DNA from: Actinoallomurus sp045806665
Lineage (GTDB): Bacteria > Actinomycetota > Actinomycetes > Streptosporangiales > Streptosporangiaceae
DNA: 5,651 nt
Direction of reading: 5' to 3'
Assembly (NCBI GenBank): GCA_045806665.1
Contig: JBJMIW010000484.1
Coordinates: 1-5,651 of the forward strand
Shown: positions 1 through 5,651 of the stretch, one piece after another
Position numbering within the stretch: the stretch's first letter is position 1
Layout of the letters: every line of letters starts with the position of its first letter
Notes under the pieces: model-generated
What the model was told of the DNA's origin: nothing
The model's input: only the letters and a program-made list of their open reading frames with translations
Databases searched by the model: none
Made by a program: the position numbers and the translations under genes

Positions 1-2853
1 GCCAACGGCACGGTCGTCGCCGACGCCGTCAAGCTGGTCCGGGACAACTCGGCCGACACCGACAACGAGAAGAAGAACTTCTCCTACACCTACGACGTCA
101 ACGGGAACCTGACCGACCTCGCCGACTCCTCGCCCGGCGCCCGGTTCGACGACTACGCCATGACCTACGACGGGCTGGACCAGATCGCCAAGGCCGAGGA
201 GAAGGCGTCCGGTGCCGTCAAGCACACCACCTCCTACACCTACGACGAGAACGGCGACCTGCTGAGCCGGACCCACGACGCCGACCAGTTCGCCACCTTC
301 GAGTACGACGTCAGGGACCTGGTCACCAAGGTCACCAACAAGGAGTCCGCGAGCGACTCCAACCCGAAGGTCACCACCTTCGCCTACAACCCCGTCGGCG
401 ACGTCACCCACCAGGTCAAGGGCAACTCCAACACCGTCGACTTCGACTACTTCCTCGACGGCCTGCTGAAGCACGAGGTCGAGAAGAAGTCCAACGGGAC
501 GGTCGTCGGCGAGCACACCCTCGAATACGACCTCAACGGCAACAAGACCAAGGACGCCGAGAAGAAGCAGAACGCCGACGACCACGCGTCCGACATCAGC
601 ACGACGAACACCTACACGTACGACCCGCGGGACCGCCTCGCGAGCGTGACCAAGAGCAGCGGCGGCTCGGAGAACTACGTCCACGACGACAACGACAACG
701 TCATCTCCCAGACCGTCGGCGGCGTCACCACCACCTCGACCTACGACCGGAACCGGCTGCAGTACTCCACCGCGAACGGCGCCACCTCGACGTACAACTA
801 CGACCCGTTCGGGCGGACCGACACCGTCACGGTGAACGGCACGATCACCGAGAAGTTCACCTACGACGGGTTCGACCACGTCGCCACCCAGCGGTCCGGC
901 ACCGGCAGCGCGGCGACGACCACCAAGTTCACCTACGACCCGTTCGACCGCACGGTGACCCGCGTCGCGGACGCCGGCGGCGCGAACGAGAAGACGACCA
1001 CCTACAACTACCTCGGCACGACGCAGGACATCCTCAGCGAGGAAGAGAACGGGAAGGTCGCCAAGACCTACCAGTACGGCCTGGAGGGCGACCGTCTCTC
1101 CCAGGTCAAGATCGCCAGCGACGGTTCCAAGGACCCGACGTACTACAGCTACAGCTCGCACGCGGACGTGGACGCCGTCACCGACTCCTCCGGCGACAAC
1201 AAGGCCACCTACGGCTACACCGCCTACGGAGCCAACGACGACTCCCAGTTCTCCGGGGCCGACAAGCCGAGCACCACCCCGGACCCGACCCAGGAGCCCT
1301 ACAACGCCTACCGGTTCAACGCCAAGCGGTGGGACCCGGCGACCGGCGACTACGACATGGGCTTCCGTGACTACGACCCGGGCCTGAACCGGTTCCTCAC
1401 CCGCGACATGTACAACGGCGCGCTCGCCGACATGAACCTGACCACGGACCCGTTCACGGGTAACAGGTACGCGTTCGGCGGAGGCAACCCGATCAGCAAC
1501 GTCGAGATCGACGGCCACTTCGGCTGGGGCAGCATCACCGGCGCCATCTCGAAGGCCGCCGACTGGGTGGACGACCACAAGGCCGAGATCGCCGGCGCGG
1601 TGGTCGGCACGGTCGTCGGGCTCGGCTGCGAGGCCGCGCTCGGGGTCGAGACCTTCGGCACGGCCACCGTCGGCTGCGCGGCGCTCGGCGGCGCCGTCGG
1701 CAACATGGTGACGTACGGCATGCAGACCCCGACCGACCAGTGGAGCCTCGGCGGCTTCGCGAAGTCGGGCGTCGAAGGGGCGGCATGGGGCGCCGCGGGA
1801 GCGTTCGCCGGTTACGGCGCGAGCAAGCTGCTCAGCGCGGCCGGGTCGAAGATCGCACCGTGGCTCGGGCGTGCGGGCAGCCGCGTGGCGGGTGAGGAAG
1901 GCGACGACGCCGCGCGGGCCGGCCAGAACCTCGCTGAGAACGCCGACCATCCCCCGGCGGCGAAGGCCGGAGCGTCCGACCGGCCGACGAACAGCGGAGG
2001 GAGCCGCGGCGAGCCCGCCGACGGCGCCGCGCCGAGCTGCCCGAACAGCTTCGCCCCGGGCACGTCCGTCCTGATGGGCGACGGCACCCACAAGCCGATC
2101 GAGCAGGTCCACCCCGGTGACCTCGTCCAGGTGGGCGACGGTGCCTCCGGCAAGACCCGTGTGGCGCGGGTCGCCACCCTCATCACCGGGCAGGGCGCCA
2201 AGGATCTCGTCGCCGTCAGTACCGACCGGAGCGTCTCGCTGGGGGCGGCCAAGGCGGGCATGCTGATCGCCACCGCGGGCCACCCGTTCTGGGTCGACAA
2301 CGCCCACGGCTTCGTGAACGCGACCGACCTCAAGAGCGGCGACCGGCTGCGCACCCCGGACGGCCGGTTCGTGACGGTCACCGACGTCCAGCGGTGGCAC
2401 CAGTGGGCGCGTGTCTTCAACCTCGGTGTCGCGGGGGCGCCGCACACCTACTTCGTGCGCGTCGGCTCCCAGGACGTTCTCGTCCACAACGCCGGCGGCT
2501 GCCCGCAGAACCTGAGCCCCGGCAACAGCCCCGCGGCGCAGGCGGGCCGGGCCGTTCACGACGATCCGGCGGTGGGGGACGCGTTCGACGCGATGGGATA
2601 CCAGCGGGGCCCCACCTCGGGCGCCGACCAGCCCGACTTCGTCACGCCGAACGGAGACCCGGTCGAGCTCAAGCCGCACACCAGGAGCGGCATGAGGAAG
2701 GGCACCCGCCAGCTCCGCCGCTACATCGACAACAACCCGAACAGCAACTACGGCGAGCTGTGGACCTACGCCTACGAGAACGGCCTGCTGATCCTGCGCC
2801 GGGTCGCGATTCCGAAGCCGGGCTCGGCTCGGCGCTGGCTGTGGACCAAATAA
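1..2853 (+). CDS. Rhs/YD-repeat polymorphic toxin with Hint domain and C-terminal PD-(D/E)xK nuclease tip (5' partial)
   Basis: The frame is open from base 1 to the TAA at 2851-2853, giving 950 visible residues. Residues here are numbered from base 1, so residue n starts at 3n-2. The ATG at 160 lies inside a run of YD repeats and is not the true start. Visible domains in order: YD repeats (about 29-410), Rhs-associated core (about 433-506), Gly/Ala-rich hydrophobic segment (about 529-615), a polar, low-complexity linker (about 624-679), Hint autoprotease (680-830), and toxin tip (831-950). In this family the repeats form a hollow beta-shell that encapsulates the C-terminal toxin, which acts on neighbouring cells. 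The signal peptide or other export signals would be in the missing N-terminal part. The gene downstream on the same strand (GTG at 2991) is the likely immunity gene. The family call is very secure. The nuclease assignment of the tip is inferred from motifs only. Confidence 0.95.
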   Translation, partial: ANGTVVADAVKLVRDNSADTDNEKKNFSYTYDVNGNLTDLADSSPGARFDDYAMTYDGLDQIAKAEEKASGAVKHTTSYTYDENGDLLSRTHDADQFATFEYDVRDLVTKVTNKESASDSNPKVTTFAYNPVGDVTHQVKGNSNTVDFDYFLDGLLKHEVEKKSNGTVVGEHTLEYDLNGNKTKDAEKKQNADDHASDISTTNTYTYDPRDRLASVTKSSGGSENYVHDDNDNVISQTVGGVTTTSTYDRNRLQYSTANGATSTYNYDPFGRTDTVTVNGTITEKFTYDGFDHVATQRSGTGSAATTTKFTYDPFDRTVTRVADAGGANEKTTTYNYLGTTQDILSEEENGKVAKTYQYGLEGDRLSQVKIASDGSKDPTYYSYSSHADVDAVTDSSGDNKATYGYTAYGANDDSQFSGADKPSTTPDPTQEPYNAYRFNAKRWDPATGDYDMGFRDYDPGLNRFLTRDMYNGALADMNLTTDPFTGNRYAFGGGNPISNVEIDGHFGWGSITGAISKAADWVDDHKAEIAGAVVGTVVGLGCEAALGVETFGTATVGCAALGGAVGNMVTYGMQTPTDQWSLGGFAKSGVEGAAWGAAGAFAGYGASKLLSAAGSKIAPWLGRAGSRVAGEEGDDAARAGQNLAENADHPPAAKAGASDRPTNSGGSRGEPADGAAPSCPNSFAPGTSVLMGDGTHKPIEQVHPGDLVQVGDGASGKTRVARVATLITGQGAKDLVAVSTDRSVSLGAAKAGMLIATAGHPFWVDNAHGFVNATDLKSGDRLRTPDGRFVTVTDVQRWHQWARVFNLGVAGAPHTYFVRVGSQDVLVHNAGGCPQNLSPGNSPAAQAGRAVHDDPAVGDAFDAMGYQRGPTSGADQPDFVTPNGDPVELKPHTRSGMRKGTRQLRRYIDNNPNSNYGELWTYAYENGLLILRRVAIPKPGSARRWLWTK
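85..1230 (+). repeat. YD (Rhs) repeat array, about 16 degenerate protein repeats
   Basis: Residues 29-410 of the Rhs protein contain about 16 copies of a degenerate 20-30 residue unit centred on Y-x-Y-D followed by G/N/D and a hydrophobic residue. Examples are YTYDVNGNL, YTYDENGDL, FAYNPVGDV, LEYDLNGNK, YTYDPRDRL, YNYDPFGRT, FTYDGFDHV and FTYDPFDRT. At DNA level this appears as recurring tacacctacgac-like words, diverged enough that they are not tandem DNA repeats. In known Rhs/Tc-toxin structures such strands spiral into a closed beta-shell around the toxin. The last units (near AVTDSSGD and YGYTAYG) resemble the usual transition into the core domain. Confidence 0.93.
1297..1518 (+). other. 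Rhs-associated core domain (within the Rhs CDS)
   Basis: Residues 433-506 carry the conserved signature that closes the shell in Rhs proteins: YRFNAKRWDPATGDYDMG, then FRDYDPGLNRFLTRD, then YAFGGGNPISNVEIDGH. The N-P-x-x-x-x-D-x-x-G element at the end marks the boundary after which the variable region begins in polymorphic Rhs toxins. Everything downstream of about 1518 is therefore the exchangeable pretoxin/toxin part. Confidence 0.95.
1585..1845 (+). other. Gly/Ala-rich hydrophobic pretoxin segment (within the Rhs CDS)
   Basis: Residues 529-615 are strongly hydrophobic and rich in small residues. Three stretches stand out: AGAVVGTVVGLG (531-542), ATVGCAALGGAVGNMVTYG (from about 555), and GAAWGAAGAFAGYGASKLL. 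The G-x-x-x-G spacing suits packed or membrane-inserting helices. Two cysteines (C543 and C559) flank the middle loop. Segments like this often lie between the Rhs core and the Hint domain in actinobacterial Rhs proteins. A role in membrane insertion or in plugging the shell is inferred, not shown. Confidence 0.6.
2038..2490 (+). other. Hint (intein-like) autoprocessing domain (within the Rhs CDS)
   Basis: Residues 680-830 have the pretoxin-Hint architecture. The first block is C680-P-N-S-F-A-P-G-T-S-V-L-M with DG and KPIEQVHPGD following; C680 would be the splicing-type nucleophile. The second block is T758-A-G-H761-P-F-W-V, supplying the TxxH pair. A conserved NATDLKSGDRL element follows, and the domain ends in VLVH829-N830. 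All key residues for N-S acyl shift and Asn cyclisation are present, so it is likely active and would free the 120-residue tip after N830. Residue 831 is Ala, not Cys/Ser/Thr, and there is no homing endonuclease insert, so this is a cleaving Hint domain and not a splicing intein. Confidence 0.9.
2491..2850 (+). other. C-terminal toxin tip, putative PD-(D/E)xK (restriction endonuclease-fold) nuclease
   Basis: Residues 831-950 (120 aa) follow the Hint cleavage site. Visible motifs are P878-D879-F, then nine residues to E889-L-K891, then a charged helix containing KG-T-R-Q904-L-R-R-Y908. The order D...ExK...QxxxY is typical of PD-(D/E)xK nucleases, including several restriction-endonuclease-fold toxins found at Rhs/contact-dependent toxin tips. 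The region before the motif (VGDAFDAMGYQRG) suits the leading helix and the end (ELWTYAYENGLLILRR) the later core strands. The predicted activity is metal-dependent DNA (less likely RNA) cleavage in a target cell. The exact toxin family was not determined. Confidence 0.7.
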
Positions 2854-2885
2854 TGGGGAGGTGACACCCCGCAGCCGCGATACTT

Positions 2886-2915
2886 GGTCTGGGCCCGCGC
2901 AGGCGGGCCCAGACC
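2886..2915 (+). terminator. Perfect 13-bp stem hairpin between toxin and putative immunity gene (attenuator or U-less terminator)
   Basis: GGTCTGGGCCCGC (2886-2898) pairs perfectly with GCGGGCCCAGACC (2903-2915) across a GCAG loop, 33 bases after the Rhs stop codon. No T-run follows, so it is not a classical intrinsic terminator, although high-GC actinomycetes often use U-poor hairpins. It could partly uncouple toxin from immunity expression or protect the mRNA 3' end. The structure is plain in the sequence; its role is inference. Confidence 0.55.
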
Positions 2916-2953
2916 CCTTCGCCGACGCGCACGAAGCGGGCCCAGACCCGTTC
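2903..2953 (+). repeat. Direct repeat of the hairpin 3' arm (2903-2920 and 2936-2953)
   Basis: GCGGGCCCAGACCCCTTC at 2903-2920 recurs at 2936-2953 with one mismatch (G for C at 2950), a 33-bp period. The second copy keeps the full 13-base arm (2936-2948), so the 5' arm at 2886-2898 can pair with either copy. In the second fold, TTCG (2918-2921) and CGAA (2932-2935) can form a small inner stem. The spacer encodes no convincing peptide, so the duplication is not explained by coding. Confidence 0.7.
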
Positions 2954-2978
2954 CCGACCGAGACCGTCCGCCCCTTCC

Positions 2979-2983
2979 GGAGG
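2979..2983 (+). promoter_or_regulatory. Ribosome binding site GGAGG that fixes the GTG start at 2991
   Basis: GGAGG ends 7 bases before GTG at 2991, which is ideal spacing. The in-frame ATG at 3009 has no comparable purine-rich site before it. This supports GTG at 2991 as the start. The gene carries its own translation signal and is not translationally coupled to the Rhs stop, which lies 137 bases upstream. Confidence 0.8.
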
Positions 2984-2990
2984 TGCCGCC

Positions 2991-3683
2991 GTGTCCCGTC
3001 CGTGGCCGATGTCACGGCTTCTCGACGAGGTGATCGCTCGATGCGGTCTGGAGCGCCCCGACCGGATCGAGGACGGTGCGCTGATCTACCGCGACGGCGG
3101 CATCCGGCACACGCTCCACGTCGGCAAGGACAAGCACAACAAGCAGCTGTTCGGCTGGTCGGTGGAGAGCGCGGACGAGAAGTACCACGAGCTCATCCGG
3201 GTGCCGATCTGGCGGCCTCGCCGCGAGGCGCACCCGCTCTCGGGCGACCCGCGGGGCCGCGACAGGTACTTCTGGCCGAGGACGGGGGAGGACCTCGATC
3301 CCGACGCCGTGCATGAGATCGCGCGGTACGGGAGACCGGCAGTGTCCTTCGTCCGCGACCGGGCCGACCTGGGGCGGCTGCTGCTCTCGGCGGACGACGT
3401 GCACAGAGGCCCGGTATGGGGCAAGCTCCCGCCGGGCGAGTCGGAAGCCATACGGCTGGTGAACGCCGTCATCATCGCCCGCGACTCCGGCGACGCCGAC
3501 CTGGAGGCGGCGGCCATGGCGAAGCTGGCCGGTGAGGGTGATCGGGACGTGAGCTGGGCCCCCGGGCATCCCTACCTCTTCCGTGACGCCGTGGCCGACC
3601 ACGCCAAGAAGGTGGCCGGGCGGGTGGACGTGGACCTGTCCGACCTGATCCCCAAGAGCCCGCGCCGCGCCAGGCGCCGCTGA
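2991..3683 (+). CDS. Hypothetical protein, candidate immunity protein for the Rhs nuclease toxin
   Basis: A 230-residue protein from GTG 2991 to TGA 3681-3683; I do not recognise the family. It is soluble-looking, with no signal peptide or membrane segment, and therefore probably cytoplasmic. The first 75 residues look alpha/beta (SRLLDEVIARCGL, then strand-like HTLHVGKDK and QLFGWSVES). The middle has a proline- and arginine-rich stretch (PIWRPRREAHPL, RDRYFWPRTGEDLD), followed by helices (ADLGRLLLSADDV, EAIRLVNAVIIARDSGDADLEA). It ends in a basic tail, PRRARRR. Third-position GC bias confirms coding in this frame. Its place directly after an Rhs toxin on the same strand is the standard immunity-gene position, and a cytoplasmic binder would suit a nuclease toxin. 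Its overall layout vaguely recalls DUF4304-type proteins, but I cannot confirm that. The gene itself is near certain; the immunity role is inferred from position only. Confidence 0.75.
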   Translation: MSRPWPMSRLLDEVIARCGLERPDRIEDGALIYRDGGIRHTLHVGKDKHNKQLFGWSVESADEKYHELIRVPIWRPRREAHPLSGDPRGRDRYFWPRTGEDLDPDAVHEIARYGRPAVSFVRDRADLGRLLLSADDVHRGPVWGKLPPGESEAIRLVNAVIIARDSGDADLEAAAMAKLAGEGDRDVSWAPGHPYLFRDAVADHAKKVAGRVDVDLSDLIPKSPRRARRR

Positions 3684-3725
3684 CCGCCCACCGGCGGCCG
3701 GTCCACTCGGCCAGGCGCGCGGTGA

Positions 3726-3756
3726 GGGCCCGCAGGCCGGTGCGGTCCGCGGGCCC
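3726..3756. terminator. Inverted repeat between convergent genes, probable bidirectional terminator
   Basis: GGGCCCGC (3726-3733) is the exact reverse complement of GCGGGCCC (3749-3756). Inside, GGCC (3735-3738) can pair with GGTC (3744-3747) through one G-U, leaving a five-base loop and one A-C mismatch between the two stems. It lies between the stops of the plus-strand gene ending at 3683 and the minus-strand gene ending at 3829, where a shared terminator is expected. There is no T-run on either side. The 8-bp arm is the same core as in the hairpin at 2886-2915. Confidence 0.4.
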
Positions 3757-3796
3757 GGCGGCACCCGGCTGGCGTCGAGGCGCGGGTGGCGCCTGC

Positions 3797-3830
3797 GATC
3801 ACCTGCCGGGTGTCCGTGGAGCGGGTGATC
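3797..3830. terminator. Inverted repeat overlapping the hydrolase stop codon, possible terminator
   Basis: GATCACCTGC (3797-3806) pairs with GCGGGTGATC (3821-3830), with one T-G wobble on the plus strand (an A-C mismatch on the minus strand) and a 14-base loop. The right arm includes two bases of the hydrolase stop codon (complement of 3829-3831). The rest of 3684-3828 holds no plausible gene, only GC-rich sequence and these inverted repeats, so this spacer is best read as a termination region for the two convergent genes. Confidence 0.3.
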
Positions 3831-5651
3831 AGGAGCCGGCCGGTGCGGCCGGGTCGTCGTCGTGCACGGTGATGTGCGCGAAGTCCTGGCCGACCACCGC
3901 GTTCGTGGGATCGACGACGAACACCTTGTAGACCGTGTCGGTCGTCGGCGCCGGTACGGTGTCGCCCTTGACCGGGATCCGCACCGCCGCCTCACGCTGA
4001 CCCGGCTCGATGACGACCTCCTGGGCGCCGTTGGCGATCTGGGTGCCGGTGCCCGCCAGCGCCTGCACGTTCGCGGTCACCGGCACCTTGCTCGTCTCCG
4101 ACAGCCGCAGGGTGACGGTCGCCGTACCCGGGCCGTCGCCCTCGTTCACCGTCGTGCCGACGATGGACACCTGCGGAAGCGGGCTCGGCCCGCCGTTCCC
4201 GACCGTGGGGTCCTGGAACGCCAGGTCGGAGAGGAAGACTCCACCGGACGGCGTGGCGGTCGAGATCTCGACCCGCCGTAGGTCGTGCACGTTGACGCCG
4301 GTCATCTTCGCCACCGGCCACCGGACCGTCCGCAGCCAGGTCTTGGGCAGCAGGGTGCCCGATCCGGGGAACGGGGTGAGGGCATCGCCGAGGTTGGACA
4401 CCGTCATCGACTGCGTCCGGCCGACGCCGTCCACGACGGTGAGCTTCAGGTTCGCGGCCGTGCTGACGTCGTCGAGCGCCGCCCGGAGGGTGAGGGCGGC
4501 GTAGTCGGCGACGTTGGAGCGTTCCCGAGGCAGGTCCACGCTCACCGACGTGGGAGAGGTCCAGCTCAGGTGCAGCAGCGGCGTCGCCGTCACGTTCCCC
4601 CCGTAGTTCGCCGGGGTGAACGACGGGAACCGGCCGGTCGCGGTCGACATGCTGCACGACGGCAGTCCGCTCTGCGGCGATCGGTCGCCCATGCTCGCGC
4701 AGAAGGTACCGGCCTCCGCAGGGGAGAACCGTACGTTCGACGCCGGGCCCCGCAGCGGCGCGAGGTCGAGCCGGTCCGGGGTCGGAGCCTGGTTCTCCTG
4801 CAGCACGGTGGCCGCACCGACGGAGATCTCCGCACCGGCGCTGCCGTCGAACATCGGCGCCAGGGCCGTCTCGTGTCCCATCACGAGGCGGAAGAAGCCC
4901 GCGATGTAGTCGACGCCCACCTGGTACTGCTCTGCCGCGGTGAGCCGGATCGAGGTCGGTGAACTCGTCCCGCAGGTGGCGTCGCTCTGGTCGTACCAGT
5001 CGTCGCCGGCGGGGGCGACCGCGACGCCCGGCGTCCACTCGGTGTTGAAGAAGTTGTGGTCGGCGCCCATCACCAGCAGCGAGGAGCGCAGCACCGTGTC
5101 CGAGGGGTCGGCGTACCGCGTGTCCTCGTAGAAGTGCTGCCCCTGGAGGTTGGACACGTCACCGTCGCAGTACGGCAGGATCACCGTCATCGGGACGTCC
5201 GGCAGCGTCTCGCGGCCGAAGTCGATGGGTGCCAGCGGCAGTACCGCCTTGATGCCGTACGGGTGCGGGAGCGCCGCGTTGAGCAGCGCGGCCTTGACCA
5301 CGCCCTCGCCGCCGCGCGAGTGGCCCATCAGCCCGACGTCGTTCAGGTCGAGCCGTCCCTTGAGCAGCGGGCTCATGTCGGGTGCCCGGCCGGCGTTCGC
5401 CTGCGCGAGGAGGTCGAGGTGGTCCAGCACCAGCTGACCGCGTGCCAGGGTGCCGGCGTCGTCGCTGTACGGGTTGTCCTGGGCGTTGGTGCCGTTCGCG
5501 CTGATGGAGACCACGGCGTAGCCGTGGCTCGCCAGGACCTCGGCGGACTTGTCGTACCCGTGGAAGCTCGGGATCGGCTGGTACCTGTCGACGCACGGCC
5601 AGTGCGTGTTGTCCGTCTTCTTGGCCACCGGGTCGTAGCAGGCGGAGTGGC
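3829..5651 (-). CDS. Probable secreted alpha/beta hydrolase with C-terminal Calx-beta domain (5' partial)
   Basis: The minus-strand frame is open from the window edge at 5651 to a TGA at 3831-3829. The codon at 5628 is a GTG valine within a continuous sequence (preceded by CYDPV-type residues), not a start. Counting that codon as residue 1, the visible part is 599 residues plus seven complete codons upstream. It has HGYDKSAEVLASHGYAVVSI near the start, then G102-H-S104-R-G-G, the nucleophile elbow. D155 or D157 (PYCDGDV) and H191 (GADHNFF) complete a plausible Ser-Asp-His triad. Residues about 265-480 form a beta-rich region without a recognised motif. Residues 485-592 match a Calx-beta domain (VNEGDGPGTATVTLRLSE, GDTV, ending HDDD). 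Several cysteines and the Calx-beta domain suggest export; a signal peptide would be outside the window. The substrate is unknown: esterase, lipase or peptidase-like activity are all possible. Confidence 0.88.
   Translation of the reverse strand, partial: HSACYDPVAKKTDNTHWPCVDRYQPIPSFHGYDKSAEVLASHGYAVVSISANGTNAQDNPYSDDAGTLARGQLVLDHLDLLAQANAGRAPDMSPLLKGRLDLNDVGLMGHSRGGEGVVKAALLNAALPHPYGIKAVLPLAPIDFGRETLPDVPMTVILPYCDGDVSNLQGQHFYEDTRYADPSDTVLRSSLLVMGADHNFFNTEWTPGVAVAPAGDDWYDQSDATCGTSSPTSIRLTAAEQYQVGVDYIAGFFRLVMGHETALAPMFDGSAGAEISVGAATVLQENQAPTPDRLDLAPLRGPASNVRFSPAEAGTFCASMGDRSPQSGLPSCSMSTATGRFPSFTPANYGGNVTATPLLHLSWTSPTSVSVDLPRERSNVADYAALTLRAALDDVSTAANLKLTVVDGVGRTQSMTVSNLGDALTPFPGSGTLLPKTWLRTVRWPVAKMTGVNVHDLRRVEISTATPSGGVFLSDLAFQDPTVGNGGPSPLPQVSIVGTTVNEGDGPGTATVTLRLSETSKVPVTANVQALAGTGTQIANGAQEVVIEPGQREAAVRIPVKGDTVPAPTTDTVYKVFVVDPTNAVVGQDFAHITVHDDDPAAPAGS

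Noticed and set aside
160..162. ATG as start of the Rhs gene
   Set aside because: The frame stays open to base 1 and already encodes a YD repeat (YTYDVNGNL) upstream, so this Met is internal.
85..1230. CRISPR or tandem DNA repeat array
   Set aside because: The recurrence is at protein level (YD repeats) with variable spacing and no identical DNA units.
1812..2447. Minus-strand open frame opposite the Hint region
   Set aside because: The opposite strand encodes an unmistakable Hint domain; the antisense translation shows no domain and is a shadow.
2038..2490. Splicing intein
   Set aside because: No homing endonuclease region, residue after N830 is Ala and not Cys/Ser/Thr, and the position just before a toxin tip is that of a pretoxin Hint domain.
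2853..2864. ATG overlapping the Rhs stop (TAATG) as a coupled start
   Set aside because: The frame reads ATG GGG AGG TGA, stopping after three codons.
2861..3316. Plus-strand frame starting at GTG 2861 across the spacer and into the 2991 gene
   Set aside because: It has no spaced ribosome binding site, encodes Arg/Pro-rich sequence, and competes with the 2991 frame, which has GGAGG and the proper third-position GC bias.
3690..3702. ACCGG-CGG-CCGGT mini-hairpin just after the stop at 3683
   Set aside because: Only a 5-bp stem with a 3-base loop, easily expected by chance at this GC content.
3012..3995. Long minus-strand open frame opposite the 230-residue gene (327 codons)
   Set aside because: Its translation is dominated by Arg/Pro/Ala low-complexity sequence, it overlaps the whole plus-strand gene and the 3' end of the hydrolase, and long antisense frames are expected in very GC-rich DNA.
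4285..4962. Plus-strand open frame opposite the hydrolase
   Set aside because: The Arg/Gly/His-rich translation is typical of a GC-rich shadow of the minus-strand gene.
5626..5628. GTG (minus strand) as start of the hydrolase
   Set aside because: The frame continues to the window edge, there is no ribosome binding site before it, and the sequence after it already lies within a mature hydrolase core with no signal peptide.

Overview
The window is uniformly GC-rich, its coding frames strongly prefer G/C in the third codon position, and one gene uses a GTG start behind GGAGG. Together with a very long secreted-type YD-repeat protein and a secreted hydrolase ending in a Calx-beta domain, this points to a high-GC actinomycete (Streptomyces/Actinomadura-like). 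That placement is inferred from composition and gene types, not from a marker gene.

Layout: (1) 1-2853, plus strand: the C-terminal 950 residues of an Rhs/YD-repeat polymorphic toxin whose start lies outside the window. In order it has about 16 degenerate YD repeats, the Rhs-associated core domain, a Gly/Ala-rich hydrophobic pretoxin segment, a Hint autoprocessing domain, and a 120-residue C-terminal toxin tip with a PD-(D/E)xK nuclease signature. (2) 2854-2990: a 137-bp spacer with a perfect 13-bp stem hairpin whose 3' arm is repeated 33 bp downstream, so two alternative folds are possible. (3) 2991-3683, plus strand: a 230-residue protein of unrecognised family, placed where the immunity gene of a toxin/immunity pair would be. 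(4) 3684-3828: a 145-bp non-coding spacer between convergent genes with two inverted repeats, probably a termination region. (5) 3829-5651, minus strand: the C-terminal part (607 codons visible) of a probably secreted alpha/beta hydrolase with a GHSRGG nucleophile elbow and a C-terminal Calx-beta domain. Its 5' end is outside the window.

How the parts work together (inference): the Rhs protein would form a shell and carrier for the toxin tip, Hint self-cleavage after Asn830 would free the nuclease, and the downstream gene would protect the producer. The convergent hydrolase looks like an unrelated transcription unit. The most novel material is the putative toxin/immunity pair (toxin tip 2491-2850, immunity candidate 2991-3683) and the bistable hairpin between them.
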